A DNA stretch of 64,000 bases from Symbiodinium natans (Eukaryota > Sar > Dinophyceae > Suessiales > Symbiodiniaceae): assembly GCA_905221605.1 (NCBI GenBank), contig CAJNDS010000768.1, positions 615,793 through 679,792 of the forward strand, given 5' to 3'. Of the stretch, positions 9,721 to 21,045 are shown one piece after another. Both the position numbers and the translations under genes were made by a program. The notes under the pieces are model-generated. The model searched no databases, was not told where the DNA came from, and saw only the letters and a program-made list of their open reading frames with translations. The first letter of the stretch is position 1. The number at the start of each line of letters is the position of its first letter.

Positions 9721-10057
9721 CTAAGCTGTTCTAAACATCGGACCGAAACCCAAAGGAGGGTCCAGGCGGCTTTGGAGTTCAACAGGCTTGAGTTCAAGGA
9801 CGCCAATGCATGTGAACATCATGTTGGTATCTTCTCTAAATCTGGTCCCTTTTGGGATTTAGGGTTGAGGCTGTTGAGGATTCTAAGGCGGCCCCGAATA
9901 TGTAGGGTACCCAAAAAGGGACCATAATGTTGAGACTGACCATGTCGAGTGCTATGGGAGCTTCGGCTGCTGAAAGCGGAGTGCGTTCAAGACATCTCAT
10001 CTCTAGTTTGAGCATTTGGGCTATACAGGTTTGCCTGGCACGTCGGGAGCCCACCAA
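9721..10057 (-). CDS. candidate gene interrupted by a duplication-flanked element
   Basis: Upstream of the element the minus frame includes TPLSAAEAPIALDM. If the element and one CATGT copy (121 bp) are removed, the frame continues as MFTCIGVLELKPVELQSRLD and ends at TAG (9723-9721). 121 is not a multiple of three, so the frame continues only if the insert is removed exactly. No family recognised. Confidence 0.4.
9825..9940. mobile_element. element family A with CATGT duplication
   Basis: CATGT at 9820-9824 and 9941-9945. Inverted ends: TTCTCTAAATCTGGTCCC on the left, GGGACCATAATGTTGAGA on the right. A second copy at 14646-14750 shares both ends and is also flanked by a 5 bp duplication. Confidence 0.8.
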
Positions 10058-10522
10058 CCCTTAGGTCGTGGGATTCTCTGCGACACAGCTGGCTGAGACG
10101 TGCGTTGTGTTATACTGCGTTCTCTGGATTGCTTGGACACGAAAAGTTGGGCCCCGAAGCCTCATGCACAGTGGTCTCTGAGCCCAAAACACTGCAATGC
10201 CCCTCGGCTTTGAGGTTTAAGCACATTCAGTTTGAAGTCACGTTCGCATTCCCGGCTTCGCACCCAAACCCTGAGGCCCTACAAACTCATCGCGCCGATC
10301 GAAAGAGAACTGTGAAACTCGTGCCCAGGTGCACTCCTGCCGGGCTTTCCCGCACGGTGATGGGGCCGCCGGGCAGGTGTCACATTTCTGTCCTGTATTC
10401 TTGAAAGGCCGCTTTCAATTTTTCTCGTGTCGCCCGCTGGCTCTTGTTGTTCCGTTGCTTTGCTTCTTTTCTTTGGGCTACTGTATAGGGGTCAGGGAGT
10501 CGCAGATTGCGCTCTCCCTCTC

Positions 10523-10600
10523 ACTCTCTCTCTCTCGCTCTGCTTCTTCTTCTTCTTCTTCTTCTTCTTCTGCTTCTTCTGCTTCTTCTTCTGGGCTTGA
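10523..10600 (+). repeat. CT and CTT/CTTCTG microsatellite
   Basis: Pyrimidine-rich tract, CTCTCT then repeated TTC with TTCTGC interruptions. Long open frames on both strands here are poly-Leu/poly-Ser or Lys/Arg artefacts of the repeat. Confidence 0.9.
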
Positions 10601-11100
10601 GGGGGACCCGGGGGCCTCCCCCGCGCGCACGAGCGCCCGAGCTCGTTGTCCAGTGTGACACTATAGGGTCCCTGGTTGGTTCTCCCTTTGATTTTTGTGA
10701 CACGATGATGGTTAGCTGTTTCATCCGAAGTAACAAAGGCCAACTAAAGCTCTAAGCTCTGCCCCCAAACTCTCTCTCTCTCTCTCCTTCACGAGGGCTT
10801 TTTGCTTGAGGGACGGAAATGTGTAAGCTGGCCTCTCTTCTGATGTAAAGCAGATTCCCGTTGGCGCATGTATGCGCGAATTTGCGTATGTGTGTTTGCG
10901 TGTGCATTTATTTCTCCCTCGCTCTCTGTCTCTCTGTCTGTTCTTCAAGCACATGAGGGAAGGAGTTTCCCCCCCCCCCCCGCTTGCGCTCCCGCTTTTC
11001 ACGCTCTACTAATTAAATTGGGGTTCTGGTAGGCAGATAGTTGCAGGACCTAGATTCAGAGAAACCTCGTATTTCTCGCGCTTCTGCAGGGCTAGTACGC

Positions 11101-11375
11101 CGCTCTCTCTCTCTCTCTTCTTCTCTTGCTGGGCCTCCTCTAGGGGGGCCTCGTCCCGCGAGCGAGCCCAGTGGTCTCAGCACACACAATTATTCTTCAC
11201 CTCCTCCTGCTCTTCTTTTTCTTCTTCTTGTCCTCCTCCCTTCTCCTTCTCCTTCTCCTTCTCCTTTTCCTTCTCCTTCTCCTTCTTCTTCTACTGCACA
11301 CACTGTCTCTCTCTCTCTCTCTCTGGCTCTCTTGCTTTCCTGTTATTGTATTTGTTTTCTCTCTCTCGCTCTCTC
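11101..11375 (+). repeat. pyrimidine-rich microsatellite cluster
   Basis: CT, CTTCTC and TTC tracts separated by short unique sequence. The 187-codon open frame covering it is mostly Ser/Leu/Pro encoded by the repeat; only its last 60 codons (11420-11604) are ordinary sequence and could hold an exon. Confidence 0.85.
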
Positions 11376-11688
11376 ACAGAGTCCTTCAGAGCTGCAGCCC
11401 TCTCCACGTCCCAAGAACACGGGTCTGGCCGGCAGCTTCTTGAACCCCCCTCCACCGAGCATTTCGTACGACAAGAGAAGCGCAGATTCGGTGAGACATC
11501 AGGGGAACCCCAACTTAGGCTTCGACGTTAGTAAATTAGGCTGCCGAAGCCACAACAACAATGCGACGTCACGTGTCAAGTCAGCGCAATCTCACCACTT
11601 GTGATGTCTTGCCAGCCCCTTTTCAATATAAACCTTTAAAGGGAAAGCTCCCCCGCGCTGCGGACGCCACTGGTCAACGCAAGCACAA

Positions 11689-11889
11689 ATGAATTCAACT
11701 TCTGAACTGGAGCTGCTTGGAGGGGCTCTGAACCTTAGGCCGAAAATGTGTAGGTGCGCTGTGACCCTCGAATTTCTTGAGAACAGCTCATTGCATATCC
11801 AAAAAGCCGTTGTTCAGGTCCTCTCCAAAAGAATCTTTCTCCAAAAGCACAGGAGCTTGAGCAGCACAGGGAAGGCTTGGCGCGAGTAG
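11689..11889 (+). CDS. candidate exon with ATG
   Basis: An ATG-led frame of 66 codons includes TLEFLENSSLHIQKAVVQVL and ends at TAG. Not similar to anything I recognise; the opposite strand is also open over part of it. Confidence 0.3.
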   Translation: MNSTSELELLGGALNLRPKMCRCAVTLEFLENSSLHIQKAVVQVLSKRIFLQKHRSLSSTGKAWRE

Positions 11890-11948
11890 AATGCGCGCAT
11901 AGCATGTAGAGCCCGCACCCCACGCCCTGAGCCTCTTTTCCTTGGGGA

Positions 11949-12120
11949 CCACATGAACCCCAAAAGGGTTTGTGGCTCTACCTTAACAGGGATCATAGTG
12001 TGGTAGAGGCGTACCCGGGGAGCCCAATACCCCTTAGTTAAGGAGTATACCTTAAATCACATTAAGGATCCCTGCATCATTTAAGGTGTCGTCCAAGGAT
12101 TATTGGGCTCTTTGGGTATA
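11949..12120. mobile_element. composite element, second copy
   Basis: Matches 2769-3000 in order: ACATGAACCCCAAAAGGG, TTAACAGGGATCATAGTG, GGTAGAGGCGTACCC, GAGCCCAATA, ATTAAGGATCCC. The right end is followed by a run of about 14 C. Confidence 0.65.
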
Positions 12121-12252
12121 TGCCCCCCCCCCCCCCAATTTTAGGGTTCATCTGATCCCCAAGGTTGTTACTGCACGGTGCAATACCTGGACTTCTCAGG
12201 CCGTGGAAGATCGTCGTCGATGACAACACCTGGGCTTGGTTCTGGGGCTGAG

Positions 12253-12374
12253 GGTTTTTTAGGGTTTGCAGGGTCTATCGGGTTTATAGGGTCTAATGGG
12301 CTTATAGGGTTTATAGGGTCTCATGGGCTTATAGGGTTTATAGGGTCTATCGGGTTTATAGGGTTTGTAACGTC
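12253..12374 (+). repeat. variant telomere-type minisatellite (10 bp based)
   Basis: GGGTTTATAG and GGGTCTATCG / GGGCTTATAG units alternate, about ten in all. The plus frame through them encodes a GFIGS-type repeat, which I read as a by-product of the minisatellite. Confidence 0.8.
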
Positions 12375-12484
12375 TAGGGTTTAGCTTTTCATGGCTTTTT
12401 CCAGTTACAGCAGTTACAGAAGCGGCGCCGGCCTGCTAAACGCGAGCTTTGCGGAAATTTTGCTAAGGGTTTAGGGTCTACAAG

Positions 12485-12545
12485 AAGGTTGGGGTTTAGG
12501 GTTTAGGGCTTAGGGCTTAGGGTTTAGGGTTTAGGGTTTAGGGTA
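12485..12545 (+). repeat. interstitial telomere-type array (TTTAGGG)
   Basis: Eight units with CTTAGGG variants, followed by a half copy of family G at 12577-12640. Confidence 0.9.
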
Positions 12546-12769
12546 CAAGAGGTACAAGAAGGCTTCAAGAAAAGGCTACTTGGAGGTGCATGGGTAGGTA
12601 AAAGTAGGGTTATAATAAGTACCCTAAGTGAGGTTTTTCGTACAGGCACCTAGCGCCCCAAATTATCCAAAAAGCTGCACAACATCTCCCCGAAATTCGT
12701 TGATCCGCAACACCATAGCCTATCACTATTTAAACCCTAAGCCCGAAACCCCCTTTTAGGGTTTAGCGT

Positions 12770-12846
12770 ACTTCCTCCACTGCCCAGCCACCCGTTTGTA
12801 GGTCCTTCCTCAGCTTGGGCTCGCCCTGAGGCATGGCTGCTTTGAA
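12770..12846 (-). CDS. candidate exon
   Basis: Acceptor GACCTTAG (12848-12847), then 25 codons including MPQGEPKLRKDLQTGGWAVE. Short and unidentified. Confidence 0.33.
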
Positions 12847-13148
12847 CTAAGGTCCGGGCCAAATGAGCCATAAAAAGGGTCGCTTAGGGTTGAGGCGCTT
12901 AGGGTTGAGGGGTTTAGGGTTTGGGGTTAAGGTTTAAAACCCTAAAAAAGAATTTTTTGCCACCCGCAAAGCAGACACGCCAAATTTGGGTTTAGGGTTT
13001 AGGGGGTCATCGGGGTTATAGTAGTAGAGTGTAGAGTAGAGGGTACATGACCCAATGTTACCGTTCATTTGGTCCCCAAACCCTAAACCCTGAAACGTCC
13101 AATAATCAAACTTCGTGAATAGGGGAGAGGGGGGGGGGGGGGGACCTT

Positions 13149-13272
13149 CGAACCTCATACGGTTGCAGTGGCCGCAATTCACAACCGCAGAAACATGCGA
13201 AGGGCCCAGTGGCTGGCTGAGCTGTGAACACAGAGAAATGGCCAGTTCTGTAACAAGCGTTTCAACCATCTC
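13149..13272 (-). CDS. candidate exon with ATG
   Basis: ATG at 13269 leads an open frame including VETLVTELAISLCSQLSQPL and VNCGHCNRMRF. It runs into a long poly-C tract at 13131-13145. A CxxC-like CGHC is visible but insufficient to name a domain. Confidence 0.33.
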
Positions 13273-13332
13273 CCGGCTGCCACGAACCCCCGAAAGCGGA
13301 CAGCCACGGCCGAAACCATGAAAACCCTAAAC

Positions 13333-13421
13333 CATTCCGGCCTTGCTCAGCAGCTCAAAGGTACATAAAGCTCGGGCCAGTTCAAGATGATCTGGGAAGT
13401 TCAGGGAGTCAAAGCCATAGG
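13333..13421 (-). CDS. candidate exon with donor at a telomere repeat
   Basis: Acceptor CTGCAAAG (13423-13422), then YGFDSLNFPDHLELARALCT. The exon ends at GGAATG and the next bases are GTTTAGGGTTTTC, so the GT donor is supplied by a TTTAGGG unit. Composition is convincing, family unknown. Confidence 0.4.
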
Positions 13422-13767
13422 CTTTGCAGGGGTTAGAGTCTAGGGGGTTGGGGGATTCGGCCAGGGAGCCAAAGGCATGGGTTTTTGTAAGGGCTTCAGG
13501 AACCTTATGAGACCCTGAAGGGTGTACTTCCTGGGTGTGGAAAGGACTTGGTTTAGGGTTTGGTTGAACAAGCAGTGGTCTTCGGGCATATCACAAGTTG
13601 TCGGTTTTTCGTGGCATCTACAGACAGCAGCCGCCCCTGCAGTCTGCAACACTGCGCTTGTTGCCAAAGCACACTAAGCTGGGACTCCACTAGTACCTGC
13701 ACTCGCGTGCGCATCAAGGACTGCAATTCAGGTCCATTGCTCCATTGAAGACTGGGCCACCTGCCAG

Positions 13768-13898
13768 AAGTCGCGGACATGTTCTTTCTTGAGCGAGGGC
13801 TTATCTATCCGGCTAGATATGCACTCCATCGCACTCCAGCCAAGCTGCTCAAAAGCCCGTTTCCCGACACATCCGCCTTGCAAAGGCTCGCGCGTTAA
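13768..13898 (+). CDS. candidate terminal exon
   Basis: Acceptor CTGCCAG at 13761-13767, then 43 codons including MFFLERGLIYPARYALHRTP, ending at TAA (13896-13898). A minus-strand frame at 13553-13780 (includes SLMRTRVQVLVESQLSVLWQ) lies just upstream and is an equally plausible exon. Confidence 0.35.
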
Positions 13899-14453
13899 AG
13901 CTGCCTAACAGCCCCACGCCATTGTCGAATGACTATGCGAGCTGCCGCAAACACTTCATACAGCACACAAGAGCATGATCAAGAGCATGCGATGCGCGAA
14001 CCCCTCGAGACACTCCACTCTTCCACAGAAAGTTGACCATCGAGGCATGTAGCTGAAAGCGCTAGGAAACAAAATGCAGACTTCCAGAACCGCAAATCAG
14101 GCTTTGCTTGCACCAGATGCAACTCATCAAGCCCTAAACCCTAACCCCTAACCCCTAAACCCTGAGCAGCTCCAGAAGCTTCATTGGCAAACTCATTTCC
14201 TCGATTGTTCGACGCATTGTGTGACGCGTTTCTCGACGTCCAAGATAGACTTTAGGGTTTAGGGTTTATATAGGGCTTGCAACAAGGCTTCTTTGCCCGC
14301 TTGGCTGAACTGAACGTCCACATTGCAGGGAATTTGCATTGAACCCGTCTGTGCACTGCAACAGGGTTTAGGGTTTTGGGGCTTTGGACCCTCGCACTCG
14401 CACACGGCCGGCAAGGTTCTGGGTTCGCAGCCTGCGCTGAATTCGCGCAGGGT

Positions 14454-14645
14454 TTAGGGTTTAGGGTCCAGAGTGCTCAAAAAAAAAAACAGGTACCTGT
14501 GGCGTTTTGGATTTACCACGAATCTCTGATAGCCCGCCTCCCGCATCACCCACTGCGTGATCTGCGAATTCACCGGCCTACGATTCGTCGCATCGAGGAT
14601 GTCCTGGCGAGCAGCTGTAGATTGCTGCCACCAGCTACACCACAT
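14454..14645 (-). CDS. candidate exon beside a family A element
   Basis: The minus frame after the element includes RQDILDATNRRPVNSQITQW. Removing the element at 14646-14750 and one CACAT copy joins this frame to an open stretch upstream (TPLYTTNLMWCSWW). Unidentified. Confidence 0.37.
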   Translation of the reverse strand: MWCSWWQQSTAARQDILDATNRRPVNSQITQWVMREAGYQRFVVNPKRHRYLFFFLSTLDPKP

Positions 14646-14750
14646 GGTGATTTCTCTAAATTATGGTCTCCTTTGGGGTCCTTGCTATAATTAAGGCGGA
14701 CCGTGATATTTAGGGTTCCTTAAAAAAGGACCATAAGTTAGAGAACTGAC
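14646..14750. mobile_element. element family A with CACAT duplication
   Basis: CACAT at 14641-14645 and 14751-14755. Ends TTTCTCTAAATTATGGTC / GGACCATAAGTTAGAGAA correspond to those of the copy at 9825-9940. Confidence 0.8.
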
Positions 14751-15399
14751 CACATCAGATTAGTAGTATATAAGGGCGTCCAGCATCAGAGACCGGATCG
14801 ACTCCCCAAGAGACTGTGCAACTCTTGTCTTAGGGTTTAGGGTTTGGGGTTTAGGGTTTGGGGGGGTTTGGGGTTTAGGGTTCAGGGTTTAGGGTCTGCC
14901 GTGATTGGGCGGCTGGAAATTTGCCCCCGGTCCCCGGGGCAGGTCAGATGTTATTCCGATGCTACACCTTGACGTTGTTAACCCTAAATCCTAAACCCTA
15001 AACCCTAAACCCTAAATCCTAAATCCTAAACCCTAAACATGCACCTGGCATGAAACCAGAAAGTTGCAAGCCGTCGCACCGGCTGTGGCGCGAACTGAAT
15101 CTGCTGAGGCCCTCCCCAAGACCTGAAGCACACCCATGCCGCAAGCACCGACATAGTTTTTTTATAGCTCTCACTAGAACTACTATATAAGATGTTACTG
15201 TATTAATTCTTGCATATTCTTCATATTACCGGTATCTTGATTCTGATATACGATTACATGATTCTTCTGAGTGCCCTCGCGCTCCGCAGAAGTGCACATG
15301 CTCATCTACACGTCGCGCACGCACACACACACACACACGAGAAGGACTCGCCCCCCTAATTCCTACACCCTGGACCCTAAACTCTCTAAAAGCTACCAA

Positions 15400-15486
15400 C
15401 CCCAGAGTTCTGCACATCTCCTGTAGCTCCGCGAGGTCGATCTGATTATCAGAGTCCTTGTCGAACTTTTGGGCTAAGTTCTGCAC
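15400..15486 (-). CDS. EF-hand calcium-binding exon
   Basis: The minus frame reads NLAQKFDKDSDNQIDLAELQ, then EMCRTLGL. DKDSDNQIDLAE is a complete 12-residue EF-hand loop: acidic or Asn/Ser ligands at positions 1, 3 and 5, Ile at 8 and Glu at 12, flanked by helix-forming residues on both sides. The next residues lose this character, so the exon probably ends near 15395. One hand only is visible; partner hands would be on other exons. Calmodulin-like, CDPK-like or another EF-hand protein cannot be told apart. Confidence 0.6.
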
Positions 15487-15960
15487 CTCGAAGGGTTTAG
15501 GGTTTAGGGTTTAGGGTTTAGAGAAGTTCTGCAGCAGAATGGGGCTTAGGGTAGAGGGCAGCTGTCTCTTCCTCGGTTGGCACTTAAAACCCCTCAGAAA
15601 TATATTCCTAAACCCTAAGCCCCTCGGACGATGGACTCCAAAAAAATTCGAAAAGCCAGACCCTCAAAAATGTGTTGAAACCAAGTCCCGCGCCAGCTGT
15701 TTCTGCTTCATGAACCTGAGCTTGAGGGATCCAAGGGACGACGTGTTCATGGTTTTGGCTTTCGTGTCTCCGTGTGGGACACGTGTGTTCGCTCCGCATG
15801 AAGTCGCAGAAACCCGAAAGAGCAAAGACTATTGAGCGGCATTCTTCGTGAATGCGGCTGACAAGAAGGTGAACCCCGACCTTATCATTAACTGTACTGC
15901 AGGCTGCTTTCCGGCTTTCCTATTCATGGAGATTCAATGGAGATGGTTATATTCTCATAT

Positions 15961-16180
15961 ATCATATGATTGCACAATTATATCAACATATGACTATTAT
16001 ATTATTAGGTTATATGATAGTATCATGCATTGATAGTACTACATTATATTCTCTTCTTGCTTATGGTTATAGTATTCTTATACTGTTGAGTTACTCTTAC
16101 TATTTTTAATCGTCAAATGTTAATATAAGCTATATTTATAAACATTTCCGATTAGTATCTCACTATGCTATTCTAGTATT
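15961..16180. other. AT-rich low-complexity tract
   Basis: Runs of ATATGA, TATTATTAGG and TACTACATT words without exact periodicity. Similar tracts lie at 35270-35345, 37265-37440, 39805-39905, 53620-53725 and 57570-57740. Confidence 0.6.
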
Positions 16181-16384
16181 TCGCAGAACGACAAAGCGTG
16201 CAAACCCTGCGCCGGATCAGACGAAGAGCTCGCCCCAGGCTCCCACGATGCCCATTATCTGGCAGAAGAGGCAGGCTGCAAACCGTTTAGGGTTTCGGGT
16301 TTAGGGGTTTTCCCTGAACACACGGGGCAATTCTCTGAATCACGTCCCCTTTGAAACTCTTATTCTGCTGCGGAGCCTTCGATG

Positions 16385-16575
16385 TTAGAATACTGCCCGC
16401 GGGTGGATTCCAGCTTGGTAAAACCTAGGGAATTTATCACAAGCTTTCAAGACCTGCAGCTTTGCGAAGTCCTACTTGTTGATATCGTTCGTGATCTCCA
16501 AGTAGAGAGTGCGGTGGCGCAAGGTGTACAGCGGCACACAGCTACTCACACCACAATTATGGAGAGGTTGCCCTA
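16385..16575 (-). CDS. candidate exon with an in-frame TAG
   Basis: The minus frame includes VPLYTLRHRTLYLEITNDIN before TAG at 16474-16472 and DFAKLQVLKACDKFPRFYQA after it, ending at TAA (16387-16385). The plus strand carries a rival open frame (16382-16576). Unidentified. Confidence 0.3.
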
Positions 16576-16637
16576 AACCCTAAACCCTAAACCCTAAACC
16601 CTAAACCCTAAACCCTAAACCCTAAACCCTAAACCCT
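16571..16637 (-). repeat. interstitial telomere-type array (CCCTAAA)
   Basis: Nine perfect CCCTAAA units; its end forms the start of the 180 bp duplication. Confidence 0.95.
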
Positions 16638-16980
16638 TTTTGCCACTGGACTTGGGGACTAGCCAGATCAGAGCCCCTGGCTGTATTAGCTGAGGGCCGG
16701 ACTTGCAACAGCAGAGATGGACACACAAACAGTCTCACACTCGTGACAGCGAGACCCTGTACACTTGTAAACCCTAAACCCTAAACCCTAAACCCTAAAC
16801 CCTAAACCCTAAACCCTTTTTGCCACTGGACTTGGGGACTAGCCAGATCAGAGCCCCTGGCTGTATTAGCTGAGGGCCGGACTTGCAACAGCAGAGATGG
16901 ACACACAAACAGTCTCACACTCGTGACAGCGAGACCCTGTACACTTGTAAACCCTAAACCCTAAACCCTAAACCCTAAAC
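16621..16980. repeat. perfect 180 bp tandem duplication
   Basis: Bases 16621-16800 and 16801-16980 are identical. Each unit holds about 130 bp of unique sequence (TTTTTGCCACTGGAC ... CTGTACACTTG) and a CCCTAAA array. The unique part is open on the plus strand throughout (includes PLAVLAEGRTCNSRDGHTNS), so a short exon may have been copied with it. Confidence 0.95.
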
Positions 16981-17142
16981 CCTCATCTGGGCCGGACCGG
17001 GGTGGTCAAGATCAAGCGGGTCATCGCAGGCTCGCCTCATCCCGATCGATCACGCCATCTGGCTTCGTGTCGAAGAGGCCTCTGCACATGACTTTCAACT
17101 CTTATATTATATATTACACATTATATATTATATATGATGTAT

Positions 17143-17179
<37 letters not shown>
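17143..17179. repeat. AT dinucleotide run
   Basis: About 18 AT units inside a wider AT-rich tract from 17101. From 17200 to 19240 there are scattered open stretches, small telomere arrays (17300, 17466) and a CA run (17850) but no recognised gene other than those listed. Confidence 0.9.
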
Positions 17180-17181
<2 letters not shown>

Positions 17182-18074
17182 TATGTTATCACGGACCGTA
17201 TAAAAGCCTTAGTAGCCCCTGATGCCACAGCGGTCTCCGAAATCGCCGCAGCATTGACGGCAGCAGACAGGAACAGTAAACCTTTCTCAGCATCCACCCC
17301 TAAACCCTAAACCCTAAACCCTAAACCCGAAACCGAAACCCTAAACCCTAAACAACCCCCCCCCCCCAAACGAGCAGGCTTTCGGGAGTCCCAGTCGGGA
17401 AGTTTTCAGCACTCTCTCGCGGGCCCCACAGCGGTACTTTCCAGTTTGCTTCAAGTGTTGGTACTAGGGTTTAGGGTTTAGGGTTTAGGGTACGGCTTCC
17501 GAAACGTAAGCACTGGCATGCTTCATCCCACAAATGCACTGCAGAAAGCGCGCACAACCGTGAACAAGCCGAGGTGCGGAAAAGAAATATCAAGTCTTCG
17601 GCCGAGGGCTGCACCTGAAGCGAGGGTACTGTGCGGAGGTTGGTGCAATAGCCGTTCTTCTAGTCAGTGACTGCAAGAAAGTCCCCTTCATTTCCACTGG
17701 TGTCACAAACGAGTTTCAGGAAAAACGCAAATGATAGAGTTTAGTTGAAGCCCTTGACATTTGGACCTTGGAATTGCTCATGAATCTACCACAAAGGTTT
17801 GCTAGCCTCTCTTGGGCTGACATGTTCCGTGTTCCGGTGTCTGGAGTGCACACACACACACACAACAAGGGCTGTGTGTGTCACACGCTCGTCTTGCATC
17901 CTGAATGTCAGTGCTCTGGACAGACCCGATGCTCTCCCTAAGCCCTGTTCAAATGCCTGCTGCATTCTCGAATCTGTCAATTCAGATGGTCACTCCTATA
18001 CTTCCCTTAACACCTTAATAGAAACAACACATCTGATTTTACAAAAATACAAAATAATTCCCAAGGGGGGATAA

Positions 18075-18165
18075 AGACTCTGCAACTCGCACCAAGGCCT
18101 CGATCTTGAAGCGATGCTGCGAGTAGTCGCGGAGCATCCGCTTCAGCTCTTTTGGACCTCCACAG
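18075..18165 (-). CDS. candidate exon
   Basis: Acceptor CCTGTGGAG, then GPKELKRMLRDYSQHRFKIE and ALVRVAES in the minus frame. Amphipathic and charged; unidentified. Confidence 0.36.
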
Positions 18166-18789
18166 GCATGGCTAGGGATGGCGGCCCAGCCAGCGCGCAG
18201 AAGTCTCTAACTTTTAAAACATCTTACTGTGCTCGACGGTATGTCAGTGTCGTCAAAGACCAGACCCCAACTCTAGCTTCAGCAACCGGCGTGGCGCTGA
18301 ATTTTCCATACGCTCCAGAGCACTCAGCCCCCCGGTCCCCTGTAGCACTTAACCAGAACAAGCACAGACTTAACCCTCAGGTCTCTACGACACTCAACAA
18401 GAACAAGCACACTAAAGTCCGAAGACCAAGGGGCTGAGTGCGCCAGAGCTGTCCTTGTCATACTTTTCCTTGGTCGTAGGTTGGCTTTCGGCTTTGGAAA
18501 CATTTAGTGTTGTTCCCCACCCTCGGTGTGGGGTTGTTAGATTTTAAACTCAACTCTTCTCCTGGCCCGGAACTCTTCTCCTCGCCCAGTCTACTCCTCC
18601 CTCATGCCTGGAGTGCCCAACCCCAGAGTCTCCCTGGAGTGCCCAACTCTACGGAGTGCCCAGACAGAGTATCTCTCTACCAAGGGAGGGTGGGGATGTT
18701 CGAAGTAAAATAATTTTGGCTTGCCTCCTGAATATAAATAAAAGGTAAAACATAAAAACAAAAATGAAAATCAAAAAATAAACAAATTA

Positions 18790-18796
<7 letters not shown>

Positions 18797-18827
<31 letters not shown>
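18797..18827. repeat. AT dinucleotide run
   Basis: About 15 AT units following an A-rich stretch (18735-18795). Confidence 0.9.
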
Positions 18828-19331
18828 GGGCCTGCCTGCAGTACCCCAAACCTCCCAACTCGAAGGTTTTGGAGAGTACAAGTAAGTATTAAAGCTTATA
18901 TACTCCCACTAACAAAGGCTTCTTACATATGGTTCTTCAGAACTTCAGTAACTTACAGGAGTCCTAAGAAACTGGGACTTCCCTTCGACCTGCAGGGCTT
19001 GCAATGGCAACGTCGGGATTTTCAGGGCTTCCCAAGCACTCCGCTTGGCCTGTGGGGGGGGGGTTTCGGGATGGGGGCTTTCTTGCTACCACCCGCCTAG
19101 CTGACACAGAGGCCACATTGCAGGGAACATAGCCTGGGACTAGGGTTTTGAGGTTTAGGGCGTAAAACCTAAACCCTAAACCCTACCCCTAAACCCTTTT
19201 TGCACAGGCTTGTCTCAGCGCGCCTGGTCGAGCCCAAACCCTAAACCCTAAACCCTAAACCCTAAACCCTAAACGACCCAAGGTTTGGGGTTTAAGCCTG
19301 GGCGTGATGTAGAGTCTACGGGCTTTACCCG

Positions 19332-19432
19332 CCAAGGCTCCATGATAGACTGTGCCACTTCCCTTTGCTGTCGCTTCAGCTCATTCTCTTGCGCCCTCCT
19401 GAAGACCATGGGCTGCTTCAACTTCTCGACTG
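19332..19432 (-). CDS. candidate exon, charged helix
   Basis: Acceptor GTCCACAG, then VEKLKQPMVFRRAQENELKR and QQREVAQSIMEPWR, ending at a good donor (GTAAAG). Both junctions and the heptad-like charge pattern support a real exon. Family unknown. Confidence 0.43.
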
Positions 19433-19755
19433 TGGACCCTACTTTGGGTACCATGGATATATAAGGACACACATGGTATATAAATTCTGGGATCATCAAA
19501 AACAGGATCCTAACTTGTTTCGAGAGCCATGTGCGCCGGGGGGGAGGTGTTGGCCCTTTCTCTTGTCAGGGCTTGGATTCCTCAAGGTACCAAATAAGGG
19601 GACTTTCTTAGCTTCTGACTATCCCTAAACCCTAAATCCTAAACAAGCCAGCATGGGAACCTTCAGAACATGGAGCACCCACTAGGAAGCAACCCGCAGT
19701 ACACGCCCAAGCCGCGTGAGAGCTCTCCTGAACCCTAAACCCTAAACGGCCCGAA

Positions 19756-19812
19756 ACCCTGAACCCTAAACCCTAAACCCTAAACCCTAAACCCTAAACC
19801 CCCCCCCCCCCC
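19756..19812 (-). repeat. telomere-type array followed by poly-C
   Basis: Six CCCTAAA units end in a run of about 13 C. Confidence 0.9.
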
Positions 19813-19997
19813 AAGAAGCCTCGCCAGTTCTTGTTCAGCCTTGATAAGCTGCCCGCGGTTCCTCCGAGCAGATGCGGTTTTTTTCGACCATCTGCTTATC
19901 TCTCTCTCTTCCTTCCTTCCTTCCACTGCACCTGGTCCCCCTGTGTGGGGGGACCGCCCTAACGGGCGAGCTCCAGCGAACTGTCTGTGTGTGAAAC

Positions 19998-20001
19998 TTC
20001 C

Positions 20002-20041
<40 letters not shown>
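19998..20041 (+). repeat. CT dinucleotide run
   Basis: About 20 uninterrupted CT units. Between 20050 and 20840 there are AT-rich tracts, two copies of an ATCCCTA(C/T)ATTG...CTTATAAGGAAT unit (20083-20190) and open stretches on both strands that I could not resolve. Confidence 0.9.
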
Positions 20042-20045
<4 letters not shown>

Positions 20046-20630
20046 GCTGCCTATGAGCCCCTCAACAAATGAAAGGCAATAATCCCTACATTGCCCTTAT
20101 AAGGAATCACATTTCTTATCTTGTAGGCCCAAAACTGAAAGAAAAACAATCCCTATATTGATCTTATAAGGAATTCATATTTCTAATCTTCTTGGGGGAT
20201 TTTAAGTAGGGTTTAAGGTGAGGTTCTGGTGAGCATCTTGCCGGGCAACAAACGAGGTCGCGTGAGCCGGGGCGCAGGTGTGGGATTCTAAAGCCACTAC
20301 TATCCACTACTCGCGACAGCTTTCTGTTGGGTTTTCATGTTTAGGCAGCTTGGCCTAGAGGGACCCGAGTGCCTCGAAAGTCACTATTGGACCATGTCCC
20401 CGAAACTCGAAGCGAAACCATTGGAGATATTGAGGTACAAAATAGGACATTGCAGGTCTGCATAACTGTATATGTACATGCGTATGTATGTATATGTATA
20501 AATCCACATGTTTTGATGTATACATGCGGCGTACGCAAGAAGCATAAAGACAAATAATATATACATATAAGTAAGTATATAGTATAATACATATACACAC
20601 ATATATATAGAGATAATTACTACTATATTG

Positions 20631-21045
20631 CTAATAAATGATATTCTGGCTGGTGACTGCTGAGGCGGGTCCAACTTCAGAGGGTCTGGTCCTGCCCCGC
20701 CGCGACCCAATAACGGCTGCCGCCATATGGACGCTTGCGACGCACGGGTGCGGAAAGGCAAAGCTGAAAAATGAACCTGGAGCATCTGTTACTATGGTCA
20801 TTCGACGCTCACACTCAATTACCATTGCGATTCTATTCGCATTTTGAGTAAGATCTGTTTTGTTGATCTTCTTGATGTTGCTCATGAAGTATCTGTAGTT
20901 CTGCGGTGGATTCAAACCCAAATTTGGGTGGATGATGTACGTACGGGCTTTCCGTGCTGACGGGTGGTTGACACGAGTCATGGGTTTGAGTGGGTTTTGG
21001 GGCCTGCTGCTCCCGTCTCGCCCGGTCCAGCTTGAGAGCCATCAT
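20631..21045 (-). CDS. candidate exon region, frames unresolved
   Basis: One minus frame (20631-20981) includes NYRYFMSNIKKINKTDLTQN; the adjacent frame (20833-21045) includes MMALKLDRARREQQAPKPTQ. AT-richer codon use than neighbours. Which parts are exonic is unclear. Confidence 0.28.
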
